Below are positions 1 to 9,636 of a DNA stretch of 64,000 nucleotides, in pieces. Both the position numbers and the translations under genes were made by a program. Source of the DNA: Bradyrhizobium sp. RD5-C2 (lineage in GTDB: Bacteria > Pseudomonadota > Alphaproteobacteria > Rhizobiales > Xanthobacteraceae). Position 1 is the stretch's first letter. Every line of letters begins with the position of its first letter. The notes beneath the pieces were generated by a model. It was not told the DNA's origin, ran no database searches, and worked only from the letters and a program-made list of their open reading frames with translations. The stretch covers positions 124,001 to 188,000 of the forward strand of contig NZ_BOVL01000056.1 of the NCBI RefSeq assembly GCF_019972155.1, given 5' to 3'.

Positions 1-1427
<1,427 letters not shown>

Positions 1428-1470
1428 CTGAATTTTTCCTTGAGAGGTTTACCTGGGAGGGAAGAGGCGC

Positions 1471-1785
1471 TTAGGCCGCCTTCTTCTTGGAAGCGGGGAC
1501 GTCGAGCACGCCCATGATGTCGCTTTCCTTCATGATCAGCAGGTCTTCACCGTCGATCTTGACCTCGGTGCCGGACCACTTGCCGAACAGGACGCGGTCG
1601 CCGACCTTGAGGTCGATCGGGATCAGCTTGCCAGCTTCGTCGCGGCCGCCCGGGCCGACGGCGGTCACTTCGCCCTGCGAGGGCTTTTCCTTGGCACTGT
1701 CCGGAATGATGATGCCGCCAGCAGACTTCTCTTCGGCGTCGATACGCTTGACCACGACGCGGTCGTGAAGCGGACGGAATTTCAT
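1471..1785 (-). CDS. groES: 10 kDa co-chaperonin GroES
   Basis: Heptameric lid of the GroEL folding chamber. The 104-residue product begins MKFRPLHDRVVVKRID, contains the mobile-loop segment SAGGIIIPDSAKEKPSQGEV that contacts GroEL, and has the usual GroES length. A strong Shine-Dalgarno (AGGAGG on the minus strand, 1790-1795) fixes the start at 1785. It is the first gene of the groESL operon. Upstream lie a CIRCE-like operator (1830-1856) and a heat-shock-type promoter candidate (1871-1899), so control by HrcA and/or an RpoH sigma factor is likely. Confidence 0.97.
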   Translation of the reverse strand: MKFRPLHDRVVVKRIDAEEKSAGGIIIPDSAKEKPSQGEVTAVGPGGRDEAGKLIPIDLKVGDRVLFGKWSGTEVKIDGEDLLIMKESDIMGVLDVPASKKKAA

Positions 1786-1829
1786 GCAGTCCTCCTAAAC
1801 GTTTGCGGATTCTGTAGATTTTTGGAGTT

Positions 1830-1856
1830 TTAGCAGTCCAGTCCGGCGAGTGCCAG
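1830..1856 (-). promoter_or_regulatory. CIRCE-like HrcA operator upstream of groES
   Basis: TTAGCAGTC, nine bases, then GAGTGCCAG. Against the CIRCE consensus TTAGCACTC-N9-GAGTGCTAA the left arm matches 8 of 9 and the right arm 7 of 9, with the exact 9-nt spacer. It lies between the candidate promoter and the groES ribosome site, the normal CIRCE position. A weaker look-alike, TTGGCACTC-N9-GGCTGCCAG, lies at 1917-1943. HrcA control is inferred from the family; hrcA itself is not in the window. Confidence 0.7.
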
Positions 1857-1870
1857 ACTGGTTGAGCAGG

Positions 1871-1899
1871 AGATAGGCCAAGCCTTGGCGGCGGGCAAG
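1871..1899 (-). promoter_or_regulatory. Candidate heat-shock (RpoH-type) promoter for groESL
   Basis: On the minus strand a CTTGCC hexamer (1894-1899) is followed after 16 nt by CCTATCT (1871-1877). This resembles the alphaproteobacterial RpoH pattern of CTTG at -35 and CYTAT at -10. Transcription would begin near 1864, just upstream of the CIRCE-like operator. The assignment is by pattern only. Confidence 0.4.
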
Positions 1900-2165
1900 T
1901 GGCTCTAGCAGAAAAATTGGCACTCGCGAATGACGGCTGCCAGCTTCATTTCGGCATCCTTAATGCCGCCAGCGGGCCCTTTCGGCGCTATTAGCAGATG
2001 CGGTAAGCTGCTGCTAACGCAAGAAATTTCAACAACCTATTAAACATTTAGGCTTGAGATGGGGCAGTCGCGTGCGTCACATTTGTATCATGTGAGCGCA
2101 TCCATTGCCGGTGGTCCGGCGGGGGTCGGCCGCCATGTGAATGCGCTCCGTCACAGGAGGTTGGC

Positions 2166-2456
2166 ATGGTCTCGCGAGTTGGTGGGGTTGTTTCCGACGA
2201 TTTCCGGAAGCAGTTGCTGGGGTATGGACTGACGACGGCGCAAATCCTGTATCGGATGCCGGACCATCCCTCGTTGCTGCAAACCTATGTCTGGCAGAAC
2301 TACGACCTGTTTCCGAAATTTCCGGCGCTGCGCGATTTCCTCGCCTTCTGGGAGGAAAAGCTCGAGGGCCCGCTGTTCTCGGTGACGGTGGCGCATTCCA
2401 AGCTGGTCAAGCCGGCCGAACTGCGCGCCGTCGACGGAGTGTTCCGGCTGCATTGA
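2166..2456 (+). CDS. usg: Usg family protein
   Basis: A 96-residue protein recognisable as Usg, a small alphaproteobacterial family first named from an ORF upstream of trp genes; its molecular role is not established. Visible family features are the central YRMPDHPSLLQTYVWQ block and the C-terminal KPAELRAVDGVFRLH. The start is set by ACAGGAGGTTGGC directly before ATG. No trp genes are adjacent here, so the historical link to tryptophan synthesis gets no support from this context. The gene appears monocistronic, with about 110 nt to the next gene. Confidence 0.85.
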   Translation: MVSRVGGVVSDDFRKQLLGYGLTTAQILYRMPDHPSLLQTYVWQNYDLFPKFPALRDFLAFWEEKLEGPLFSVTVAHSKLVKPAELRAVDGVFRLH

Positions 2457-2566
2457 TCCGCAAAGCGGGCAAGGCAAGGGGGCAAGGCGCAGCATGCGCC
2501 TTTGCCCACCTCGTGCGGCGCGACTTGTGTTAGCCTTCATCAGTCACAAAAAGACGGAGGCGAACA

Positions 2567-3133
2567 ATGGCCAAGAAGACGGCATCTAGATCCGCAGCCA
2601 AGACCGCGGTGAAGAAGAAATGGTCGGGGCTTGGCGCCGGCGCCAAGAAATCATCCGCGAAATCTTCCGCGCGCAAGACCATCAAGTCCAAGGGCCGCGT
2701 CACCGCGGCCAAGAAGAGCGCGCCGAAAGCGACAAGCAAGGCGGGGCCGAAGCAGCGCGTCGCCGTCAGCCATCACCGCGAAGAGGATTTCAAGGCCGAC
2801 GGGCTGCGCACCTACGCCAAGTACCGCGACCTCGGCATATCAGCAGCCTCCCATGGCCTGGCGCAGGCGCATGTCATCCGGCTGCAGGGACCGTGCAATC
2901 CGGACGAAGTGTCGAAGCTGCACTTCCACGACGTCGAATTCCAGATGGTCTACGTGCTCAAGGGCTGGGTGAAGACGTACATGGAAGGCGAAGGCGAGAC
3001 GCTGATGAAAGAGGGCAGCGCCTGGACCCAGCCGCCGCGCATCCGGCACATGATCCTGGACTACTCCGACGACGTCGAACTGCTGGAAGTGATCCTGCCG
3101 GCCGAGTTCAAGACGGTGGAGCTGAAGGCGTAG
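2567..3133 (+). CDS. Cupin-domain protein with lysine-rich histone-H1-like N-terminal tail
   Basis: The 188-residue product has two parts. Residues 1 to about 68 are almost entirely Lys, Ala, Ser, Thr and Arg with repeated AKK/KSSAK units, like bacterial histone-H1-like tails. Residues about 75-188 are a single cupin barrel: LHFHDVEFQMVYVLKGW gives the first motif (two His and a Glu-type ligand set) and the PPRIRHMILDYSDDVELLEV stretch carries the second-motif His. The substrate is unknown. The tail could bind nucleic acid or another polyanion, which is inference. RBS CGGAGG precedes ATG. A palindromic repeat follows the stop and separates it from the convergent nucleoside transporter. Confidence 0.8.
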   Translation: MAKKTASRSAAKTAVKKKWSGLGAGAKKSSAKSSARKTIKSKGRVTAAKKSAPKATSKAGPKQRVAVSHHREEDFKADGLRTYAKYRDLGISAASHGLAQAHVIRLQGPCNPDEVSKLHFHDVEFQMVYVLKGWVKTYMEGEGETLMKEGSAWTQPPRIRHMILDYSDDVELLEVILPAEFKTVELKA

Positions 3134-3142
3134 GACACTGTT

Positions 3143-3216
3143 GTCATTCCGGGGCGCGAAGCGAACCCGGAATCTCGAGATTCCGGGTCTGGTCCTTCGG
3201 ACCATCCCGGAATGAC
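3143..3216. repeat. Dispersed palindromic repeat (GTCATTCCGG family)
   Basis: GTCATTCCGG at the left end is mirrored by CCCGGAATGAC at the right, with internal inverted repeats (CCCGGAATCTCGAGATTCCGGG, 3175-3187 region, and GGTCCTTCGGACC). It lies between two convergent genes and could act as a bidirectional transcription stop. Relatives in this window are at 9490, 10126, 15131, 17665 and 26074. Confidence 0.85.
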
Positions 3217-3226
3217 GGGGGAAACG

Positions 3227-4480
3227 TTACGTCATCATCCCCACGATCGCGCCCATGAGGCAGGTCGTCAGCGTGCCCGAGACGACCGATTTCAGCCCGA
3301 GCGCATTGATCTCGTCGCGCCGCCCGGGCGCCATGATGCCGAGGCCGCCGATCATGATGCCAAGGCTCGCGAAGTTGGCAAAACCGCACATCGCGTAGAG
3401 CATGATCAGCCGCGAGCGTGGATCGAGCGCGTCGGGGCCGAGCTTCGACAGGTCGACATAGGCGATCAGCTCGTTCAGCACGGTCTTGGTGCCCATCAGG
3501 CTTCCCGCCGTGATCGCCTGCGGCCACGGCAGGCCCATCAGCCAGCACACCGGCGCCATCACGTAGCCGAGCAGCCGTTGCAGCGAAATCTTCGCGCCGC
3601 CGATCTCGGGCAGCAGGCCGATGATCGCGTTCGCGAGATACACCAGCGCCACCAGCACCAAGAGCATCGCGATGATGTTCATCAGCAGCTCGAGCCCGGC
3701 GGCGGTGCCCTTGACGATCGCGTCCATCGTCGAAGACACCTGAACATCGGGATCGTCGAGCGACCCGCCGGTGCGCTTGTCCGACGTTTCCGGCACCATG
3801 ATCAGGCTGACCAGAATCGCGGCCGGCGCGCCAAGCACCGAGGCGATGACGAAATGCGCGGCGGAATCGGGGATCAGCGGCGCCAGCAGCGTCGCGTACA
3901 GCACCAGCACGGTGCCGGCGATCCCGGCCATGCCGCCGGTCATCACCAGAAACAATTCGCTGCGGGTGAGCTGCGCCAGATAGGGGCGGATGAAGAGCGG
4001 CGCCTCGACCATGCCGAGGAAGATGTTGGCCGCGGTCGAGAGCCCGACCGCGCCGCCGACGCCGAGCGTGCGCTCGAGGATCCAGGCCATGCCGCGCACC
4101 ACCGGCGGCAGCACACGCCAATAGAACAACAGCGTGGTCAGCACGCTCATGACCAGCACGATCGGCAGCGCCTGGAAGGCGAGGATGAAATCCGAGCCCG
4201 GCGCCTTGGGATCGAACGGCGCCGGGCCGCCGCCGACATAACCGAACACGAAGGCGGTGCCGGCGCGCGTCGCAGCCGCGATGGTGCCGACGGCATCGTT
4301 GATCGCGCCGAAGGCCTGCGTCACCAGCGGCACCTTGATCAGCACCAGCGCGGTGACGACGGTGACGACAAGCCCGATTGCGGCCTGCCGCAGCGACACC
4401 TTCAAGCGATTCTCGCTCAACGCCCAGGCGATCACCAGCAACGCCACCACGCCGAACGCCGATTGCAATTGTAACATCAC
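3227..4480 (-). CDS. NupC-type concentrative nucleoside transporter (CNT family)
   Basis: Inner-membrane symporter that imports nucleosides with protons or sodium. The 417-residue sequence is strongly hydrophobic with about eight to ten membrane segments. The CNT signature region is clear: SLMGTKTVLNELIAYVDLS, followed by GFANFASLGIMIGGLG, which correspond to the family motifs GxKxxxNE and NFxSxGI. Length fits bacterial NupC (about 400). It is convergent with the cupin gene across a palindromic repeat and divergent from the MFS gene. Cation and base specificity cannot be read from sequence. Confidence 0.92.
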   Translation of the reverse strand: MMLQLQSAFGVVALLVIAWALSENRLKVSLRQAAIGLVVTVVTALVLIKVPLVTQAFGAINDAVGTIAAATRAGTAFVFGYVGGGPAPFDPKAPGSDFILAFQALPIVLVMSVLTTLLFYWRVLPPVVRGMAWILERTLGVGGAVGLSTAANIFLGMVEAPLFIRPYLAQLTRSELFLVMTGGMAGIAGTVLVLYATLLAPLIPDSAAHFVIASVLGAPAAILVSLIMVPETSDKRTGGSLDDPDVQVSSTMDAIVKGTAAGLELLMNIIAMLLVLVALVYLANAIIGLLPEIGGAKISLQRLLGYVMAPVCWLMGLPWPQAITAGSLMGTKTVLNELIAYVDLSKLGPDALDPRSRLIMLYAMCGFANFASLGIMIGGLGIMAPGRRDEINALGLKSVVSGTLTTCLMGAIVGMMT

Positions 4481-4591
4481 GCCCCCAAGAACCTTCGTGG
4501 ATTATGGCAGGGGCCTCGCGCAGCGCAATGCTGTTGCGCGTTGATCCCGAATCCATTGACAAGTTGCAGGGGCTCAGCCACGCAATCATGC

Positions 4592-5815
4592 ATGTCCTCC
4601 GTCACGCCGGCCGGCGCCCGCGATCTGCTCGGTCACAGACCGTTCCTGTTCTTCTTGTCGTCGCGCAGCCTGTCGCGCTTCTCCAGCCAGATCGGCGCGG
4701 TGGCGATCGGCTGGCAGATCTATGATCTGACCGGCAGCGCGTTCGACCTCGGCATGGTCGGTCTGGTCCAGTTCCTGCCGACGGCGCTGCTGGTGTTCGT
4801 CGCCGGTCACGCTGCCGACCGCTTCGAGCGCAAGCGCGTGGTGCAGGCCTGCCAGGTGGCGGAAGCGCTGACCGCATTGTTTCTCGCCGGAAGCACATTC
4901 GCCGGCACCATCTCCGAGATCCAGATCTTCGCTGCAACCTTCGTGCTCGGCATAGCCGGCGCGTTCGAGAGCCCGGCGACTGCCGCGCTGTTGCCGCTGA
5001 TCGCGCCGCAAGGCGCGCTGCAGCGGGCGACCGCGATCTCGAGCGGCGCGGCGCAGGTCGCGACCATCACCGGACCTGCGCTGGGCGGCTTCGCCTACGC
5101 GCTGATGCCGAGCGCGCCCTACGGCATCATGATGGTGTTCTGGCTGTTCGGCGCGGTGCTGACCGGCGGCATCGGCCGGCTGCAGCGGGCGGCGGCGAAG
5201 AACGGCGAGGTGTCGGATGACCTGTATGCCGGCGTCACCTTCGTTCGCAGCAATCCGGCGATCCTCGGCACCATCTCGCTCGATCTGTTCGCGGTGTTGT
5301 TCGGCGGCGTCACCGCGCTGCTGCCGATCTACGCGCGCGACATCCTGCAAACCGGCCCGCTCGGCCTCGGCATCCTGCGTGCCGCGCCCGCGGTCGGTGC
5401 GCTCTTGATGACCATGGTGCTGGCGCGGCACACCATCAACCGCCGCGTCGGCATGCGGATGTTCCAGTCGGTGATCGTGTTCGGCGTGGCGACGGTGGTG
5501 TTCGCGCTGTCGCACTGGATGTGGCTGTCGGCGCTGGCGCTCGCGGTGCTCGGCGCTGCCGATACGATCAGCGTCGTGATCCGCTTCTCGCTGGTGCAGC
5601 TCGCTACCCCCGACGAGATGCGCGGTCGCGTCGGCGCGGTGAACTTCCTGTTCATCAACGCGTCGAACCAGCTCGGCCAGTTCGAGAGCGGCGTCACCGC
5701 GGCGCTGCTCGGCGCCGTGCCGTCGGCCGTGCTCGGCGGCGTTGCGACGATCGCCGTCGCGCTGCTCTGGATGAAGCTGTTCCCGACGCTACGGGATGTC
5801 GAGAAGCTGGAGTAG
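4592..5815 (+). CDS. MFS transporter, EntS/MFS_3-like exporter
   Basis: Inner-membrane major-facilitator protein of 407 residues with about 12 membrane spans. GHAADRFERKRVV after the second span is the MFS motif A (GxxxDRxGRR). DLFAVLFGGVTALLPIYARD in the second half and the closing region resemble the enterobactin-exporter-like branch. Substrate is unknown. A longer reading from ATG at 4541 adds 17 polar residues atypical of MFS proteins, so ATG 4592 is preferred, though neither has a strong ribosome site. It is divergent from the nucleoside transporter, and a palindromic repeat follows the stop. Confidence 0.88.
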   Translation: MSSVTPAGARDLLGHRPFLFFLSSRSLSRFSSQIGAVAIGWQIYDLTGSAFDLGMVGLVQFLPTALLVFVAGHAADRFERKRVVQACQVAEALTALFLAGSTFAGTISEIQIFAATFVLGIAGAFESPATAALLPLIAPQGALQRATAISSGAAQVATITGPALGGFAYALMPSAPYGIMMVFWLFGAVLTGGIGRLQRAAAKNGEVSDDLYAGVTFVRSNPAILGTISLDLFAVLFGGVTALLPIYARDILQTGPLGLGILRAAPAVGALLMTMVLARHTINRRVGMRMFQSVIVFGVATVVFALSHWMWLSALALAVLGAADTISVVIRFSLVQLATPDEMRGRVGAVNFLFINASNQLGQFESGVTAALLGAVPSAVLGGVATIAVALLWMKLFPTLRDVEKLE

Positions 5816-5826
5816 GTTTTTCCGCC

Positions 5827-5904
5827 CGTCATTGCGAGCGAAGCGAAGCAATCCATCTTGCCACATGCGGAGGCATGGATTGCTTCGCTTCGCTCGCAAT
5901 GACG
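5827..5904. repeat. Dispersed palindromic repeat (CGTCATTGCGAG family)
   Basis: CGTCATTGCGAGCGAAGCGAAGCAATCCAT is mirrored by ATGGATTGCTTCGCTTCGCTCGCAATGACG, giving a near-perfect ~35-bp-arm hairpin between convergent genes. Relatives of the same family are at 19348 and 44852. Confidence 0.9.
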
Positions 5905-6073
5905 GCGCGCAATTTCGGAATAATGGAAAAATACGACTGAGTTGCCCGACGTGTCAAGTTGCCGTGCCGTACTCCGGCGGCCGCAGGCTACTTTGCATGG
6001 GGTTGTTTTCGATATTTTGGCAGTGCCCCTGGGACGGCATGGCCGGGACAAGCCCGGCCAGGCCGCCGAGAGA

Positions 6074-6835
6074 TCAGCCCCGTCCCACGAACGGCATCTT
6101 GGTCGCCATGACCGTCATGAACAGCACGTTGGCGTCGAGCGGCAGGCCGGCCATGTAGGCGACGGCGTCGCCGACCGCCTTGGCGTCCATGCGCGGTTCG
6201 TGCTTGGTGGTGCCGTCCGGCTGCAGCACGCCGGGGCCGTTGACCATGCGGTCGGTCATCGGGGTCGCGGCGTTGCCGATATCGACCTGGCCGACTGCGA
6301 TGTCATACATGCGGCCGTCGAGGTTGGAGGCTTTGGTCAGGCCGGTGATGGCGTGCTTGGTCGAGGTGTAGGCCGCCGAGAACGGCCGCGGTGCATGCGC
6401 CGAGATCGAGCCGTTGTTGATGATGCGGCCGCCGCGCGGCGTCTGGTCCTTCATGATGCGGAAGGCATGCTGGGTGCACAGGAACGGGGCGGTGAGGTTA
6501 GTATTGACCACGGCCTGCCACTGTTCGAGCGGCAGATCCTCGAAGTTCACCGGCGGCGCGCCCATGCCGGCATTGTTGAAGAGAACGTCGAGCCGGCCAT
6601 AGGTCGCCTTCACCTTGTCGAACAGCGCGGCGATCGCAGCCGGATTGGCCATGTCGGCGGTGACGCACAGGCTCTTGCCGGCGGGGCCGAGCTTGCTGGT
6701 CTCTTCCAGCATCTCCAGGCGGCGCCCGACGAGCACCACGGTGTAACCCTTGTCCATCAAAGCGAGCGATGCTGCGCGGCCGACGCCGGTGCCGGCGCCG
6801 GTGACGAGCGCGATCTTGCTGGTTGCTTCGGTCAT
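6074..6835 (-). CDS. SDR family NAD(P)-dependent oxidoreductase
   Basis: Cytoplasmic short-chain dehydrogenase/reductase of 253 residues. The cofactor motif TGAGTGVGR is at residues 12-20, NNAG at 87-90, the catalytic Ser near 143, and YTSTK with Tyr156 and Lys160. All classical SDR residues are present, so it should be active; the substrate is unknown. Its start lies 238 nt after... the preceding gene on this strand is Anbu, whose stop at 6848 is only 12 nt upstream of this ATG (6835), so the two are probably co-transcribed. Confidence 0.9.
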   Translation of the reverse strand: MTEATSKIALVTGAGTGVGRAASLALMDKGYTVVLVGRRLEMLEETSKLGPAGKSLCVTADMANPAAIAALFDKVKATYGRLDVLFNNAGMGAPPVNFEDLPLEQWQAVVNTNLTAPFLCTQHAFRIMKDQTPRGGRIINNGSISAHAPRPFSAAYTSTKHAITGLTKASNLDGRMYDIAVGQVDIGNAATPMTDRMVNGPGVLQPDGTTKHEPRMDAKAVGDAVAYMAGLPLDANVLFMTVMATKMPFVGRG

Positions 6836-6847
6836 CCGAGTTTCCTC

Positions 6848-7609
6848 TTACTTGGTTTTTGCTTCGGTTTCGTTCTTGTAGGGTGGACGTGGAATGTTCT
6901 GGTGTGCCGCCCGCAGCGCCGCCGACCAGCGCGAGCGCAGATCGTGGAAATAGGGCTCGCCGGCCTCGATGCGGTGATTGAGATCGGCCTCGCAGGCATC
7001 AGTGCGCACCACCAGCACGTCGATCGGCAGGCCGACGCCGAGATTGGAGCGCATCGTCGAATCCATCGAGATCAGACCTGTCTTGAGCGCCTCGTAGAGC
7101 TCGACGTCGTAATGCATGGCGCGGTCGAGCACCGGCTTGCCGTATTTGTGCTCGCCGATCTGCAAATAGGGCGTGTCCGTGGTGCATTCGATGAAGTTGC
7201 CGGCGGTGTAGACCATGAACAGGCGCATCCGCGAGCCCTTGATCTGGCCGCCGAACAGGAACGAGACGTCGAAGGAGATATCTTCGGAACGCAGCGCATC
7301 GCCCTCGGTCGCATGCACCGACCGGATGGCGCGGCCGATCCGCTGCGCCGCCTGGAACATGGTCGGCGCATTCATCAGCGTCTCGAGCTCGCCGGTGTGC
7401 GGGTCTTCCATGCCCTCGGTCAGGGTCGACAGCACCGACTGGCTGATCGCGAGATTCCCCGCGCTGGCGATCGCCATGATGCGGTCGCCGGGCTTTTCGA
7501 AGATGTGCAGCTTGCGGAAGGTCGAGACGTTGTCGAGGCCGGCATTGGTGCGGGTATCGGCGATCATGACGAGGCCGTCGCGCACCAGAATTCCGCAGCA
7601 ATAGGTCAT
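6848..7609 (-). CDS. anbu: Anbu, proteasome-type peptidase (ancestral beta subunit)
   Basis: Ntn-hydrolase of the proteasome/HslV fold. After Met1 the sequence starts TYCCGILVRDGLVMIADTR, so Thr2 would become the N-terminal nucleophile; Asp18 and Lys33 fit the proteasomal catalytic Asp17 and Lys33 positions, and TRTNAGLDN is typical of Anbu. Length (253) matches the family. Anbu rings are known structurally but the physiological substrate is unsettled. Family genes usually sit with a transglutaminase, an alpha-E protein and an ATP-grasp enzyme; here those three are on the same strand at 10246-13611, separated by two inserted genes. An SDR follows 12 nt downstream. Confidence 0.93.
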   Translation of the reverse strand: MTYCCGILVRDGLVMIADTRTNAGLDNVSTFRKLHIFEKPGDRIMAIASAGNLAISQSVLSTLTEGMEDPHTGELETLMNAPTMFQAAQRIGRAIRSVHATEGDALRSEDISFDVSFLFGGQIKGSRMRLFMVYTAGNFIECTTDTPYLQIGEHKYGKPVLDRAMHYDVELYEALKTGLISMDSTMRSNLGVGLPIDVLVVRTDACEADLNHRIEAGEPYFHDLRSRWSAALRAAHQNIPRPPYKNETEAKTK

Positions 7610-7880
7610 TTACAGCCCTCAAACGGTCCGAGTTTCTCGGCGCCAAACGTGTAGCCAATTTCGAGGTCGCATCCAACCCCAATTCCCCGTGACGGGACAT
7701 ACGAGGGGGCCGGCGACGGTCCGTGTCAGGACCCGTCCTGAAATCGCGGTTCGTGCCCCGGCCTTGTTCTGCGTGGCACGCAGCCGGCAATGATCGGCGC
7801 CTCGTCTCATTGCGAGGCACCTGGCGTTGTGGTCGACTGCCTGCAATCGACAAGAACAACAAGAATTCCGGGAGGCGAGA

Positions 7881-9476
7881 ATGTCGTTCAAGCTGGCCAT
7901 GTTCATCATGGCATTGGGTACAGCCGTGATGGCTGCGAGCCCTGCATCGGCCCAGAAGAAGGGCGGCACCTTGCGGCTCTATCACAACGACAACCCGCCC
8001 TCGACCTCGCTGCTCGAGGAATCCACCATCGCCTCGGTGATGCCGTTCGCGGCGGTCTTCAACAATCTCGTGGTGTTCGACCCGGCCAAGGTGCATGAAA
8101 GCATCGACACCGTGATCCCTGACCTTGCCGAGAGCTGGTCGTGGGATTCCACCAACACCAAACTCACCTTCAAGCTGCATCACGGCGTGAAGTGGCATGA
8201 CGGCCAGCCGTTCACGGCCAAGGACGTGCAGTGCACCTGGCGAATGCTGATCGGCAAGAGCGAGACACAGGACTTCAAGCGCAATCCGCGCAAGGTCTGG
8301 TATTCGAAGCTCAAGGACGTCAGCGTCAATGGCGACGATGAAGCGACCTTCGAGCTGACCGAGCCGCAGCCCGGCCTGCTGGCGCTGCTCGCCAGCGCGT
8401 TCTCGGTGGTCTATCCCTGCCACGTGCCGCAGCAGGTGATGCGCACCAAGCCGATCGGCACCGGGCCGTTCAAATTCGTCGAATTCCGGCGCGGCGATTC
8501 GATCCGCCTCGTCCGCAACCCGGATTACTTCAAGAAGGACCGGCCGTATCTCGACGAGATCACGGTGCGCTCGATCGACAGCCGCGCCACGCGCATGCTG
8601 GCGTTTGCGACCGGCGACTATGACATCACCTTTCCATCCGACGTCAGCATTCCCCTGATGAAGGACGTCAAGGCGCGCGCGCCGAACGCGATCTGCGAGA
8701 TGACCTCGACCAATCTGCAGATCAATCTCTTGGTCAACCGCGTCAATCCGCCATTCGACAATCCGGAGATCCGCAAGGCGATGTCGCTGGCGCTGGATCG
8801 CCAGGCCTTCAACAGCATCCTGTTCGAAGGCACCGGACGGCTCGGCGGCGCGATGCAGGCCAAGCCGGAGGGCGAGTGGGGCATGCCGCCGGAGATCCTG
8901 TCGACGCTGATGGGCTACGGCGCAGATACCGGGAAGAACCTCGCGGATGCGCAGGCGATCATGCAGAAGCTCGGCTACAGCGACGCCAAGCCGCTGTCGA
9001 TCAAGATCCAGACCCGCAATCTGCCGACCTATCGCGATCCGGCGGTGATCCTCGCCGACCAGCTCAAGAAGATCTACATCGTCGCCGAGCTCGATATCCT
9101 CGACACACCGCGCTGGTACTCGCGGCTGCAACGCAAGGATTACACGATCGGCCTCAATGTCACCGGCGTCAGCGTCGACGATCCCGACGGCAATCTAGTC
9201 GAGAACTATTCGTGCAACTCGGAGCGCAACTATACCCAGTATTGCAATGCCGAGGTCGATAGATTGCTGGCTGCGCAGTCGCGCGAGGTCGACAAGGACA
9301 AGCGCCGCAATATCGTGTTCGACATCGAGCGCCTGTTGGTCGACGACGCGGCGCGGCCGGTGATCCTGCACTCATCGGCCGGCAATTGCTGGCAGCCTTA
9401 CGTGAAGAACTTTCGTCCGCACGACAACAGCCAGTACAACAATCTGCGCTTCGAGGATGTCTGGCTGGACAAGTGA
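7881..9476 (+). CDS. ABC transporter substrate-binding protein, family 5 (peptide/nickel type)
   Basis: Periplasmic solute-binding protein of 531 residues. A signal peptide (MSFKLAMFIMALGTAVMAAS then ASA-Q) is followed by GGTLRLYHNDNPPS, and the SBP_bac_5 signature region includes FKLHHGVKWHDGQPFTAKDV and GTGPFKFVEFRRGDSIRLVRN. RBS GGGAGGCGAG ends just before ATG 7881; a longer frame from 7827 would hide the signal peptide. No permease or ATPase gene is next to it, so it must work with a transporter encoded elsewhere. It interrupts the Anbu locus on the opposite strand. The likely ligand is an oligopeptide or similar amine. Confidence 0.93.
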   Translation: MSFKLAMFIMALGTAVMAASPASAQKKGGTLRLYHNDNPPSTSLLEESTIASVMPFAAVFNNLVVFDPAKVHESIDTVIPDLAESWSWDSTNTKLTFKLHHGVKWHDGQPFTAKDVQCTWRMLIGKSETQDFKRNPRKVWYSKLKDVSVNGDDEATFELTEPQPGLLALLASAFSVVYPCHVPQQVMRTKPIGTGPFKFVEFRRGDSIRLVRNPDYFKKDRPYLDEITVRSIDSRATRMLAFATGDYDITFPSDVSIPLMKDVKARAPNAICEMTSTNLQINLLVNRVNPPFDNPEIRKAMSLALDRQAFNSILFEGTGRLGGAMQAKPEGEWGMPPEILSTLMGYGADTGKNLADAQAIMQKLGYSDAKPLSIKIQTRNLPTYRDPAVILADQLKKIYIVAELDILDTPRWYSRLQRKDYTIGLNVTGVSVDDPDGNLVENYSCNSERNYTQYCNAEVDRLLAAQSREVDKDKRRNIVFDIERLLVDDAARPVILHSSAGNCWQPYVKNFRPHDNSQYNNLRFEDVWLDK

Positions 9477-9489
9477 CCGCGATATAGCG

Positions 9490-9603
9490 GTCATTCCGGG
9501 GCGCGCTTAGCGCGAACCTCAGATGCGCAATTGCGCATCGGGGAATCTCGATCAACAATCTCGGGATTCCGGGTTCGATGCTTTGCATCACCTCGGAATG
9601 ACA
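9490..9603. repeat. Dispersed palindromic repeat, long compound copy
   Basis: GTCATTCCGGGGCGCGC at the left and CCTCGGAATGAC at the right enclose two inner palindromes, including GATGCGCAATTGCGCATC. The inner module is shared with the copy at 26074. It lies between convergent genes (binding protein and CMD protein). Confidence 0.85.
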
Positions 9604-9636
9604 GGATGAGGGTAGGCAAAGCAAAGCGTGTCGAAC

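Larger units (their letters stand above)
1786..2165. other. Divergent intergenic region groES / usg
   Basis: This 380-base stretch has no gene. Its left half holds the groESL control signals. Its right half should hold the usg promoter; it includes the inverted repeat TCACAT-N7-ATGTGA at 2077-2095 and an AGGAGG ribosome site just before the usg start. Confidence 0.6.

Noticed and set aside
2077..2095. TCACAT-N7-ATGTGA before usg as a regulator site
   Set aside because: Arms are short and no regulator is linked; mentioned only as part of the intergenic region.
3212..4474. Plus-strand frame of 420 codons
   Set aside because: Mirror of the nucleoside transporter; Arg/His-rich without hydrophobic spans.
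6999..9131. Minus-strand frame of 710 codons
   Set aside because: It crosses the Anbu and binding-protein genes out of frame; composition is that of a shadow.
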